A DNA stretch of 32,672 bases from Clostridia bacterium (GTDB lineage: Bacteria > Bacillota > Clostridia > Oscillospirales > Acutalibacteraceae). The translations under genes and the position numbers were made by a program. The notes beneath the pieces were generated by a model that did not search any database, was not told the origin of the DNA, and saw only the letters and a program-made list of their open reading frames with translations. The stretch's first letter is position 1. Each line of letters begins with the position of its first letter. The stretch covers positions 1 through 32,672 of the forward strand of contig JAFTCG010000055.1 in NCBI GenBank assembly GCA_017454815.1. Reading direction: 5' to 3'. Positions 14,453 through 22,127 of the stretch are shown here, piece after piece.

Positions 14453-15010
14453 ATGAAAATCGAGTCCCCAAATGCGTCGAAGATAATTGTCGAGCTGTCG
14501 GACGAAGACATGACCATGCTCGACATAACATATGAAGAGCTTGACTATTCAAACATAGATACGAGACGGGTAATATGGACCATACTCGCAAAGGCGAGAA
14601 AACTTCTCGGGCGGGACATTGACCCGTCGGGGAAGATGACGATAGAAACACTGCCGTGCGCAAAGGGCGGATGCATCATCCTTTTCACTGTGCCGGACAT
14701 GGGCAGGGACGGTGTCGGTAGACTGCCAGTGAGGATGTGCAGTGAAAAACCCGTTTATGAATTTCGCAACATCGACGACGTGATCGACCTCTATTCCTGC
14801 CTTAGGAAAATGGAAGTCACGGATTGCCTGAAGGCAGGGCTGTACTACGATGGAAAGGAAAAATACCGCCTCGTTTTCGAGAGGATCCCGGACATCGGGG
14901 GAATAAAAAACCGCGTCAGAGAATATGCGCTTTTCTGCGGCCAGGGCAGCGCTTCCGTTGCTCACACAAAGGAATATTGGGGGAAGGTTTGCTCCGACTT
15001 ATTCCACTGA
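14453..15010 (+). CDS. mecA: Adaptor protein MecA-like
   Basis: 185 residues from ATG 14453, placed 7 bases after GGAGG (14441-14445). A GTG at 14447 is too close to that site. MecA proteins hand substrates to the ClpC/ClpP protease. The N-terminal block ELSDEDMTMLDITYEELDY with NIDTRRVIWTIL is the family's N-terminal domain signature. The rest is shorter and more divergent than in Bacillus (about 218 residues) but has the expected C-terminal pattern (YEFRNIDDVIDLYSCL). It ends convergently with rpe, overlapping it by 12 bases. Confidence 0.8.
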   Translation: MKIESPNASKIIVELSDEDMTMLDITYEELDYSNIDTRRVIWTILAKARKLLGRDIDPSGKMTIETLPCAKGGCIILFTVPDMGRDGVGRLPVRMCSEKPVYEFRNIDDVIDLYSCLRKMEVTDCLKAGLYYDGKEKYRLVFERIPDIGGIKNRVREYALFCGQGSASVAHTKEYWGKVCSDLFH

Positions 15011-15652
15011 CTTTTTGAGCATGGCAATGGCTTTCGCCCTGTCGTTCGCCCCAAAAACGCCGCTTCCGACGGCGAAGCATCTGACGCCCGCGTCGTAGAG
15101 CGCTTTGATATTGTCTTCGCCGATCCCGCCGTCAGCCTGGATCATCACGTCGAGGTTGCGGCGGTCGATCTCGTCTTTTATCTTTTTGATCTTCGGCAGC
15201 ATATCCGCCATGAATTTCTGGCCGCCGAACCCGGGCTCGACCGTCATGACGAGCACCATGTCGACCTTGTCGAGGAGCGGAAAAACCGCTTCGGCAGGGG
15301 TGGACGGTTTGATGCTGACGGACGGCTTTATCGACAGGGAGCGGATCTTTTCGACGGTCTCGATGGCGTCGCTGTCGCTTTCGAGGTGGAAGGTTATCAG
15401 GTCTGCGCCGGCTTTTTTGAAGTCATCGATATATTTATAGGGATCCTTTATCATGAGGTGGACGTCAAAGATCTTGTCGGAATATTTCCTGATCGCGCCG
15501 ATGACGGGCGCGCCGAAAGTGATATTTGGCACAAAGACCCCGTCCATAACGTCCAGGTGGATCATGTCGGCGCCGCACAGGGAGATGTTCTTCGTTTCTT
15601 CTCCCAAGCGGGAAAAATCGCACGAGAGCATTGATGGCGAGATGAGAACCAT
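14999..15652 (-). CDS. rpe: Ribulose-phosphate 3-epimerase
   Basis: 217 residues from ATG 15652, where AAAGGA lies 10 bases upstream and the sequence starts MVLISPSMLSCDF as in the family. An upstream ATG (15700) would run through a terminator stem and is rejected. It interconverts ribulose-5-phosphate and xylulose-5-phosphate in the pentose phosphate pathway. TIM-barrel motifs: HLDVMDGVFVPNITFG, DVHLMI, VLVMTVEPGFGGQKF and IQADGGI, carrying the metal-binding His/Asp residues. It may also supply ribulose-5-phosphate for TarJ. Confidence 0.96.
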   Translation of the reverse strand: MVLISPSMLSCDFSRLGEETKNISLCGADMIHLDVMDGVFVPNITFGAPVIGAIRKYSDKIFDVHLMIKDPYKYIDDFKKAGADLITFHLESDSDAIETVEKIRSLSIKPSVSIKPSTPAEAVFPLLDKVDMVLVMTVEPGFGGQKFMADMLPKIKKIKDEIDRRNLDVMIQADGGIGEDNIKALYDAGVRCFAVGSGVFGANDRAKAIAMLKKSVE

Positions 15653-15689
15653 TTGTTGCACGTCCTTTGCGTTGGTTTCGGGAAAATCA

Positions 15690-15722
15690 AAGACGGACAA
15701 TTAGCCGTTGCCCGTCTTTTTT
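15690..15722. terminator. Bidirectional terminator between rpe and the membrane-protein operon
   Basis: AAGACGGACAA (15690-15700), loop TTAGCCG, TTGCCCGTCTT (15708-15718), one mismatch, with T-runs on both strands. On the minus strand it ends the 17853-15731 operon. Confidence 0.75.
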
Positions 15723-15730
15723 GAATAAAA

Positions 15731-16249
15731 TCAGAGGAAAATTATCAGCGCCGCGATCGCGAGGTTGGTCCAGAAGGTGACCGTATATTTTTCGCAGAAT
15801 GCGCCGATTTTCATGATTATCGCGCCGAGGAAGAACAGGGCCCTGAGTCCTGTTCCGAACTCCAGATAGTTCTCCCACATGACCATTGCGTCCTCCACGC
15901 TCGGGAAAATGTTCGTGAGCATTGAGACCGCGAGATAAAGCAAAACGTAGCACACGCTCCTGACGGGAGTCGACGAAACGTCGAGGATGAACAGGTCAAC
16001 GAGCGGCGGGATCAGGCATACAACGCCCATGACAAACGTCAGCAGCCCGGGGATGAAGGTGAAGAAAAAGCCTTTTGCTTTTCCGGGCGACATCTCGTGC
16101 TCGATGTGACCGCACATTTCGTTTGTCTGGAGACATTTGTTGTTTTCGATGGGGAGCTTATTGAGCTTGCACATAAACTGTTCCCAGAAGCATCTCAAAA
16201 AAGCGCCGGGGAAAGTCAGATATTTTGTAATCACGTAAAGAGCTGTCAT
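15731..16249 (-). CDS. Uncharacterised membrane protein
   Basis: 172 residues from ATG 16249, whose ATGA overlaps the stop of the TPR gene; an ATG at 16258 would add three residues. The N-terminal part (~1-55) contains LTFPGAFLRCFWEQFMCKLNKLPIEN in two pieces and the Cys/His-rich NEMCGHIEHE. Three or four hydrophobic segments follow (~62-85, 95-112, 130-150, 155-172). No enzyme motif was recognised with confidence; the CGHIEHE stretch could bind a metal. Tight coupling with the zinc-ribbon/TPR gene suggests they act together at the membrane. Confidence 0.7.
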   Translation of the reverse strand: MTALYVITKYLTFPGAFLRCFWEQFMCKLNKLPIENNKCLQTNEMCGHIEHEMSPGKAKGFFFTFIPGLLTFVMGVVCLIPPLVDLFILDVSSTPVRSVCYVLLYLAVSMLTNIFPSVEDAMVMWENYLEFGTGLRALFFLGAIIMKIGAFCEKYTVTFWTNLAIAALIIFL

Positions 16250-17853
16250 TCGTACCATGCCACCTTTCCGTCAATTAAAACTTCTTCAAGCGTTTTGGCG
16301 CCGCTGATGTATTCGTCGCAGATCGCCGGGATCGTCATTTCGTACTGAGCCAGCATATTGACGACTTCGTCATACGCTTCGTCGTTGCCGTTCTTCTTGT
16401 TGATCATGGCGTAAAGGTAGGCCGAATCGAGCGTGAGCTGACCCTGATATGCCTTGTCGATGGCGTCCTGAGCCTTTTTCATGTCGCCCTTAATGCCATA
16501 GATGATCGCTTGTTCAAGGTATACCGGGTGACCGTAGGTGACGTCCGGCGAAGAGCCGTCCGAAGAATCGGTGTAGATATCTTTCGCAAGGCTGAGAGCT
16601 TCTTGCGAGAGAGCCAAAGCCTCGTCGTATTTTTTCTGACGGCTGAGGGCTCTGATCTTAAGTCTCCAGCTCGTAAAATCTTCAACGTCGTCCTTGAGCG
16701 CAAGGTCGCAATATTCGATACACTTTTCGTAGTCGCCCATGTAGAGGTAGGTGCTCGCGAAGCTGGAAATGTAGAAGATCTTAAGCTGAGGAGCTTCTTC
16801 TTTGAGCTTTTCGAGGTATTCGAGCTGAAGGTCGAAGCCGTCCTGCAGCATAGTGGTAACATAATACTGATAATATGTCAGATAAATGGGGTCGAGCGAT
16901 TCGTCGTCTTTCATTTTTTCAAGCTCGGCGATCGCGTTGTCGGCCTCATCTTTGGTGATCGTGCCCTGGAAAGCGGCGACAATGCTCGTCGCCCTGTTGC
17001 CGACGTCGTAAAGCCCCTTAACAGCGTCGCTGATCGGCTTTATGTCCGAATTCTGCGGTTTCTCAAAGTCGTCTTCGGAGTAGTAAGTGTCCAGAACCGT
17101 TTTGAGCGTTGAGAGATCTCCGCGTTGGAACAGGACCTTGACGTAATCCCTGATCGTGTTTTCGCCGGGGTTCACGCCGAAAAAGTCTTTGAGCGAAAGC
17201 GGCGCATAGGAGGAGTCGCCCGAAGAAGACGCAAGGAGCGTCGAGTATGCGTTGGACGCCGAGACGAGCTTTTTCTGCTCGGTGAGCGAGGCGGCCTTGC
17301 TGACTCCAAGAGAGTTGATTATCGCAACGGCGCTGAGCGCAACGGCAAAAACGAAAACAACGCAGGAGAGGATGAACGTGACAACACTTTTCCAGTTGTA
17401 GCTTGTTTCCAGGAGCTCGTTGCGGCATCTTTTGCAGTATTCGTAGGTGACGCCGTCTTTTTCCAACTTGAGCCTGCGGTGGCAGATGCTGCAAAGACGT
17501 TCGTCGTCCTCGTCGATCTCCATGACCTCGATCTGTTCGATTTTTTCTTCGCTGATGTCGGAGGATTCGTTGAGCACGAAATCCTCTGCGTCCTGGCGGG
17601 AGTCGTCAACAAGTCCGCTCCAGTCCTGAATGTCGTTCTTGAGGATCCATTCTTCGTTTTTAGCCTTCAGCTGAGAGACAAGGTCGTCGAGCTGCGACTC
17701 GATCAACGATTTGTCGTCGAGCGGTTCGCTTTCCGGAGCTGTTTCCTCCGGAACAGGCGAAGCTTCCTTCTCTTCGGCGGGAGCTTCGGGTGATTCGGTT
17801 TTTTCCGGTTCGTCGTTTCCGTCAAAAACGTTTTTGTTTTCCTGATCGTCCAC
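16246..17853 (-). CDS. Zinc-ribbon, single-pass membrane protein with TPR-like repeats
   Basis: 535 residues from GTG 17853; AGGAGGT sits 7 bases upstream. Residues 1-115 are acidic low-complexity sequence (runs of Glu, Pro, Ser). C121-x2-C124 and C140-x2-C143 form a zinc-ribbon-like knuckle. A membrane helix follows (~155-180, VVTFILSCVVFVFAVAL). From ~185 the protein is helical, with TPR-like units around 385-500 (YLYMGDYEKCIEYCDLALK, KYDEALALSQEALSLAK, GDMKKAQDAIDKAY), likely outside the cell. Such repeats bind partner proteins. Function unknown. Own promoter; coupled to the downstream membrane protein. Confidence 0.75.
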   Translation of the reverse strand: MDDQENKNVFDGNDEPEKTESPEAPAEEKEASPVPEETAPESEPLDDKSLIESQLDDLVSQLKAKNEEWILKNDIQDWSGLVDDSRQDAEDFVLNESSDISEEKIEQIEVMEIDEDDERLCSICHRRLKLEKDGVTYEYCKRCRNELLETSYNWKSVVTFILSCVVFVFAVALSAVAIINSLGVSKAASLTEQKKLVSASNAYSTLLASSSGDSSYAPLSLKDFFGVNPGENTIRDYVKVLFQRGDLSTLKTVLDTYYSEDDFEKPQNSDIKPISDAVKGLYDVGNRATSIVAAFQGTITKDEADNAIAELEKMKDDESLDPIYLTYYQYYVTTMLQDGFDLQLEYLEKLKEEAPQLKIFYISSFASTYLYMGDYEKCIEYCDLALKDDVEDFTSWRLKIRALSRQKKYDEALALSQEALSLAKDIYTDSSDGSSPDVTYGHPVYLEQAIIYGIKGDMKKAQDAIDKAYQGQLTLDSAYLYAMINKKNGNDEAYDEVVNMLAQYEMTIPAICDEYISGAKTLEEVLIDGKVAWYE

Positions 17854-17885
17854 GTAAATGACCTCCTGATCGTTTGATAAAGTAT

Positions 17886-17914
17886 ATTATACAACTTTTA
17901 TTCACCAATATCAA
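17886..17914 (-). promoter_or_regulatory. Promoter of the zinc-ribbon/TPR operon
   Basis: Minus strand TTGATA (complement of 17914-17909), 17 bases, TATAAT (complement of 17891-17886). Start near 17879, with the AGGAGGT ribosome site and GTG 17853 just downstream. Confidence 0.75.
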
Positions 17915-17983
17915 TAAGAAAATACAACTCATTTGTAAATTTTTATTCTCCGAAAAAAGATCGTATTCAATTGATTCGGTGTG

Positions 17984-18012
17984 TTGATTTTGGCTCAAGA
18001 AGGTGATATAAT
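17984..18012 (+). promoter_or_regulatory. Promoter of hydrolase array, first unit
   Basis: TTGATT (17984-17989), 17-base spacer, TATAAT (18007-18012). The leader carries a GCGGGA-CGA-TCCCGC hairpin at 18029-18043, then AAAGGAG. Confidence 0.75.
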
Positions 18013-18070
18013 GGTAATTGATCTCACGGCGGGACGATCCCGCTGATCATTGCAAAAGGAGTCGGGAAAA

Positions 18071-18943
18071 TTGAGCGGACCGAGTGATATTTTTAACAAC
18101 GAAAAAAAATATAAAATCTTCGAGGACGTGCCGTACGGCGACCATGAGCTTCAGAAGATCGACATTGTCATCCCCCGAAAGGCGCAAAAGCAGGCGGATC
18201 TCTACGTCAGGATCCACGGGGGCGCATGGATCGGCGGCGACAAGAGCGACGTCACGGAGTCGTTGGAGCCGTTCGTGAAAAAGAGGAATATGATCGGCGC
18301 GAACTTCAACTACCGTCTCCTGAAGGACGGGAACTATGACGTCGACTGCAGCTGTATCATGGACGACATCCATGCCGCGATGAAGAAAACAGTTGAGATT
18401 TGCAAAAAAGAAGGCTATGAGCTGAAGAAAGCCGTGCTCGAAGGCGAGTCGGCGGGCGCGCACGTTGCGCTGATGTATGCCTACAAATTCAAGGACGAAA
18501 GCCCCGTGGACATCGTCCTCGTTTACAGCGATTGTGGCCCGACCGACATGAACGACGACGCATATTTTAACCCCCCGATAGAGATCTCGAGGAAAGATAT
18601 GCTCATGCTCAAAAGCCTGCTCATTGGCAAAGAACTTACCTACGAAAGTATGAAGGAGCCGGAAAACGTCGATATGCTCAAAACGGTATCTCCCGTGACC
18701 TACGTTACAAAGGACGTGCCGCCGACGATCCTGAATTCGTGCGGAAAGGACGTTCTCGTTCCGGTCTCCAACGCCGTGACGCTTGAAAAGGCGCTCGAAG
18801 AAAACGGCGTCGACCATTACTACGACTGCTTTGACAATTCAAAGCATTGCCGCAGAGACAAGGCTGACAGAAAAAAGGTCAAAGTTTTTGAAAAAAAGTT
18901 TAAACAAATGACAGACAAATACGTCTGCGGAAAGGATCGATAA
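18071..18943 (+). CDS. Alpha/beta hydrolase, array member 1 (no membrane anchor)
   Basis: 290 residues from TTG 18071, 9 bases after AAAGGAG; the TTG at 18050 overlaps that ribosome site. HGGAW (49-53), GESAGAH with nucleophile S127, D227 (CGKDVLVP) and H259 (SKHCRRD) give a complete Ser-Asp-His set of the hormone-sensitive-lipase/BD-FAE type. Unlike the other members it starts directly at the hydrolase domain, so it should be cytoplasmic. The tail is basic (KYVCGKDR). The next gene starts 2 bases after its stop, so both are translated from one message. Substrate unknown; carboxyl-ester cleavage is the family's usual activity. Confidence 0.85.
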   Translation: MSGPSDIFNNEKKYKIFEDVPYGDHELQKIDIVIPRKAQKQADLYVRIHGGAWIGGDKSDVTESLEPFVKKRNMIGANFNYRLLKDGNYDVDCSCIMDDIHAAMKKTVEICKKEGYELKKAVLEGESAGAHVALMYAYKFKDESPVDIVLVYSDCGPTDMNDDAYFNPPIEISRKDMLMLKSLLIGKELTYESMKEPENVDMLKTVSPVTYVTKDVPPTILNSCGKDVLVPVSNAVTLEKALEENGVDHYYDCFDNSKHCRRDKADRKKVKVFEKKFKQMTDKYVCGKDR

Positions 18944-18945
18944 AA

Positions 18946-19884
18946 ATGTTGAAAGTACAAAGTTTTTTGCTGGCGGTCGTCATGACTGTCGTTTCGCTAT
19001 TCGGCTCGATACAGCTGAAGCTTGATTTTACGAGGAAAATCCCGAAGGGATACAAGGAGCTGACGGACGTTTCCTACGGCGAATCGCCCCAGCAGGTTTT
19101 TGACATCACGTTCCCCGAGGGGATCGGCAGCGATCTGAGCCTTTCCGTCTACATCCACGGCGGCGCATGGTGGGGCGGCGACAAGAACACGTCCTACAGC
19201 ATCCTTTACGGATATTTCAGCGACAGGAAGATGCTCGACGACATGATCTGCGCGAGAGTCAACTACAGGCTTCTTACGGAATCGGATCCGGGAATAAACT
19301 GCGAAGCCCAGCTTCAGGACATCGACAATGCGTTAAAGAAGATCGTTGAGGTCTGCAAAGAAAACGGCTATAACGTCACGAAAGCCATGCTCTGGGGCGA
19401 ATCAGCCGGCGGTCATCTTTCCACGATGTATTGCTATAAATACAAGAAAACAAGCCCGGTCAACATAGGGCTTTGCTACAGCATCTGCGGCCCGACCGAC
19501 CTGACCGACAACTGGTATTTCACGACCTGCGAGATCAAAGGCCGGGAAATGGCGACGCTCCAGAAGCTGCTCACGAGCGCCGACATCACGCTCGACAACT
19601 ACACCGGCGAAGCCGCGATCGAAGCAAGGAAGAGTGTGTCGCCCCTCTACTACGTCACGCCCGACAGCGTCCCCACGCTTTATTATTCCGGAGGGAAAGA
19701 TCCTCTTGTTCAAACATCCGACGGCGAAAAGCTTGCCGCCGCGCTCAAGAAAAACGGCGTGGATCACTACTATATGGAATTCCCGAACTCGCCGCACTGC
19801 GGAAGAGTCAAAGACGATTACGGCTATTGCAAGCTGTTCGACCTGCACCTTGAATCAATGCTTAAAAAATACGTAAAACGATAA
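18946..19884 (+). CDS. Alpha/beta hydrolase, array member 2 (membrane-anchored)
   Basis: 312 residues from ATG 18946, with GAAAGGA inside the end of member 1. The first 21 residues (KVQSFLLAVVMTVVSLFGS) form one hydrophobic helix with a single basic residue and no evident signal-peptidase site. HGGAW (71-75), GESAGGH (S153), D252 (GGKDPLV) and H284 (SPHCGR) are the oxyanion motif and triad. The conserved CGPTDLTD follows the nucleophile region. It ends in KKYVKR, the family tail. Member 3 follows after 30 bases. Confidence 0.85.
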   Translation: MLKVQSFLLAVVMTVVSLFGSIQLKLDFTRKIPKGYKELTDVSYGESPQQVFDITFPEGIGSDLSLSVYIHGGAWWGGDKNTSYSILYGYFSDRKMLDDMICARVNYRLLTESDPGINCEAQLQDIDNALKKIVEVCKENGYNVTKAMLWGESAGGHLSTMYCYKYKKTSPVNIGLCYSICGPTDLTDNWYFTTCEIKGREMATLQKLLTSADITLDNYTGEAAIEARKSVSPLYYVTPDSVPTLYYSGGKDPLVQTSDGEKLAAALKKNGVDHYYMEFPNSPHCGRVKDDYGYCKLFDLHLESMLKKYVKR

Positions 19885-19914
19885 AGAGAGAAAAACAGAA
19901 GGAAGGTAAAAACA

Positions 19915-20817
19915 ATGATCTCCAAAATAGCAAGCTTTTTTATGATGCTGACGATCTCGTTTCTTGCGGTTTTCGGCGTGGGCGTGCCGCATCCGTCGGG
20001 CTATGACGTGATGACTGACGTAGCCTACGGCGACGAGGAGGGACAGACGCTCGACCTGATCATCCCCGAAGGGCTCGGCAAAGAGCTCAGCCTTGCCGTT
20101 TTCATCCACGGCGGCGCATGGTTTGGCGGCGACAAATCCTACGAAACGGATAAGACGCAGTATATGGCGGAAAAAGGCATGATCTCCGCCAACGTAAACT
20201 ACAGGCTCCTTAGCGCTGAAAGGAAAGAGCTCACCTGCGACACCCAGCTTCAGGACATTGACAACGGCGTCAAAAAGATCGTTGAGATCTGCAGCGAAAA
20301 AGGCTATTCGATCAAAAGGGCGATCATCTGGGGCAAATCTGCCGGCGGTCACCTGTCTTTGATGTACGCTTACACTTATAAGGACAAAAGCCCGGTTGAC
20401 ATCGGACTTGTCTACAGCATCTGCGGCGCAACAGACCTGACCGACACAAACTATTTCTCCAAAACCGAGTTCACCACCGAGCAGGTGCTTCTTTTCCAGA
20501 GCGCCCTATCGGGCAAAGAAGTTACGGCGGAGAATTTCCTCGCCGAGGAAACCCAGAGCGAGCTCAAAAGAGTGTCTCCCGTGTATTGCGTGACTTCGGC
20601 GAGCGTGCCGACGATCTTCAACTCCTGCGGAAGAGATCCCCTCATCCCCCTGTCGAACGCGCAGCGCCTTGAAAAAGCTCTCAAAGCAAACGGCGTCGAC
20701 TATTACTACGACAACTTTGCGAACTCAAACCATTGCGGAAGACACGGCTTTGATTTCTTCACCTACACCGCTTTCGATTACCACCTGAACAAGATGATCG
20801 ACAAATACGTAAAATGA
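19915..20817 (+). CDS. Alpha/beta hydrolase, array member 3 (membrane-anchored)
   Basis: 300 residues from ATG 19915, with GGAAGG upstream. Hydrophobic N-terminus (SKIASFFMMLTISFLAVFG, 3-21), then a short linker and the domain. HGGAW (65-69), GKSAGGH (S142; Lys instead of Glu before the nucleophile), D241 (CGRDPLIP) and H273 (SNHCGR) complete the triad. CGATDLTD is the array's CGPTDLTD block. Ends DKYVK. Last gene of the first transcription unit; only a weak hairpin follows it, so read-through to member 4 is possible. Confidence 0.85.
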   Translation: MISKIASFFMMLTISFLAVFGVGVPHPSGYDVMTDVAYGDEEGQTLDLIIPEGLGKELSLAVFIHGGAWFGGDKSYETDKTQYMAEKGMISANVNYRLLSAERKELTCDTQLQDIDNGVKKIVEICSEKGYSIKRAIIWGKSAGGHLSLMYAYTYKDKSPVDIGLVYSICGATDLTDTNYFSKTEFTTEQVLLFQSALSGKEVTAENFLAEETQSELKRVSPVYCVTSASVPTIFNSCGRDPLIPLSNAQRLEKALKANGVDYYYDNFANSNHCGRHGFDFFTYTAFDYHLNKMIDKYVK

Positions 20818-20868
20818 CAATTGCAACAAAATGAGCTGAAAACGAGCAATATTTTTGTATAAAACCGA

Positions 20869-20897
20869 TTGACAATTTGAAAAAATAGTCATATAAT
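20869..20897 (+). promoter_or_regulatory. Consensus promoter of array member 4
   Basis: TTGACA (20869-20874), 17-base spacer, TATAAT (20892-20897): both boxes match the sigma-A consensus exactly. Predicted start near 20904. Confidence 0.85.
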
Positions 20898-20903
20898 TGG
20901 TAT

Positions 20904-20936
20904 GCTCCGGGAAGTCCCGGCTTTCGGGCGCGGAGC
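20904..20936 (+). promoter_or_regulatory. Structured leader with two alternative hairpins
   Basis: Fold 1: CCGGG (20907-20911) with CCCGG (20916-20920). Fold 2: GCTCCG (20904-20909) with CGGAGC (20931-20936), enclosing CCCG (20916-20919) with CGGG (20925-20928). The folds share bases and exclude each other. The leader starts at the predicted transcription start and ends 25 bases before the ATG of array member 4. Confidence 0.45.
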
Positions 20937-20961
20937 AGGATCTGTGAAAGAAGGTAATATT

Positions 20962-21912
20962 ATGGCAGCAATTTCAAGCATTATCGTGGCTATCATTATG
21001 GCAATACTTTCAATTTTCGGAGTCGGTGGCGGCAGTAGCGGCGGCGGAAGCAACAACGGCGGCACAACTCCCGTCAATACAACTCCGACCGGCTATGACA
21101 TTTCCGCAGACGTTTCATACGGCCCGCACGAGCAGCAGAAGCTGGACATCGCTTTTCCTCAGGGCGTCGGCACAACGCTCGGTCTCGCCGTTCATATCCA
21201 CGGCGGCGCATGGTTCGGCGGCGACAAATCTCAGAAAACCGACGAGGTCATGACCTATGCGAAAGAAAAGAATATGATCACGGCGAACGTAAACTACCGT
21301 CTTCTTCTCCTCGACAGCCCGCAGTACACCTGCCAGACGATCCTTGAAGACATCCAGGCGGCGATGAACAAGATCGCTGAAGTCTGCAGGTCGAAAGGCT
21401 ATGCGGTCAAAAAGGCGATGGTCTGGGGCGAATCCGCCGGCGGACATATCGCTCTGATGTATTCTTACACCTACAAGGACAGATGCCCCTTCACGATCGG
21501 GCTTTGCTACAGCATCTGCGGCCCGACAAACCTGACCGATGCAAAATACTATACCGACAACGACATCCCTCCGGCGCAGATGCTTCTTCTCCAGTCGCGC
21601 CTTACGGGGCAGGACATCAACGCCGGAAATCTCCTGACCGAGTCCACGGCGAATGCGCTGCTCAGGGTTTCTCCGGTAAACTACGTCAATGCGGGAACGG
21701 TTCCGACGATCTTCAATTCCTGCGGCAGAGATAAGCTCGTTCCCAAATCGAACGGCGACGACCTTGAAAAAGTTCTCAAGATGTATGGCGTCGACTACTA
21801 TTACGCCGAGTTCGCCAATTCCAACCACTGCGGCAGGAGCGACCTCGACTATGCAACGTACACAGCCCTCGACAACAAGCTCGACCAGATGATCAACAAA
21901 TATGTAAAATAA
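20962..21912 (+). CDS. Alpha/beta hydrolase, array member 4 (membrane-anchored, Gly/Ser linker)
   Basis: 316 residues from ATG 20962, 6-8 bases after AAGAAGGT. The upstream ATG at 20902 lies at or before the predicted transcription start. N-terminal hydrophobic helix (2-20, ISSIIVAIIMAILSIFG) without any charged residue, then a Gly/Ser/Asn linker (21-34) and TTPVNTTPTGYDIS shared with member 5. HGGAW (80-84), GESAGGH (S158), D257 (CGRDKLVP) and H289 (SNHCGR). Ends INKYVK. Own consensus promoter and terminator, so it is expressed as a single gene. Confidence 0.87.
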   Translation: MAAISSIIVAIIMAILSIFGVGGGSSGGGSNNGGTTPVNTTPTGYDISADVSYGPHEQQKLDIAFPQGVGTTLGLAVHIHGGAWFGGDKSQKTDEVMTYAKEKNMITANVNYRLLLLDSPQYTCQTILEDIQAAMNKIAEVCRSKGYAVKKAMVWGESAGGHIALMYSYTYKDRCPFTIGLCYSICGPTNLTDAKYYTDNDIPPAQMLLLQSRLTGQDINAGNLLTESTANALLRVSPVNYVNAGTVPTIFNSCGRDKLVPKSNGDDLEKVLKMYGVDYYYAEFANSNHCGRSDLDYATYTALDNKLDQMINKYVK

Positions 21913-21930
21913 TCAGAGCTTTGTTTTTTG

Positions 21931-21967
21931 TCCACTCTCTCTTGCGGGGAGTGGATTTTTTTGCGCC
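21931..21967 (+). terminator. Terminator of array member 4
   Basis: CCACTCTC pairing with the GGGGAGTGG arm (21932-21954), followed by a TTTTTTT run to 21962. Confidence 0.85.
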
Positions 21968-22032
21968 GCACGGATTTCGGAAATTATGAATAATTGACAC
22001 AAAAAACAAATATAGAATCTTCCTGCATATCA

Positions 22033-22062
22033 TTGACAAACAGGGGAACCGAGGGCTATAAT
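22033..22062 (+). promoter_or_regulatory. Promoter of array member 5
   Basis: TTGACA (22033-22038), 18-base spacer, TATAAT (22057-22062). The leader has a small GGCG-AAAA-CGCC hairpin at 22077-22088. Confidence 0.8.
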
Positions 22063-22127
22063 GAAAATAGGGAAATGGCGAAAACGCCGATGAATTTTTT
22101 TGATTTTTCCGGAAAGAGGGAATGAAC

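Noticed and set aside
15653-15700. Longer rpe start at 15700
   Set aside because: It would run through the bidirectional terminator stem; ATG 15652 begins the conserved family sequence.
20902-20961. Longer start for hydrolase 4 (ATG 20902)
   Set aside because: It coincides with the predicted transcription start of a consensus promoter and has no ribosome site; ATG 20962 has AAGAAGGT and aligns with member 5.
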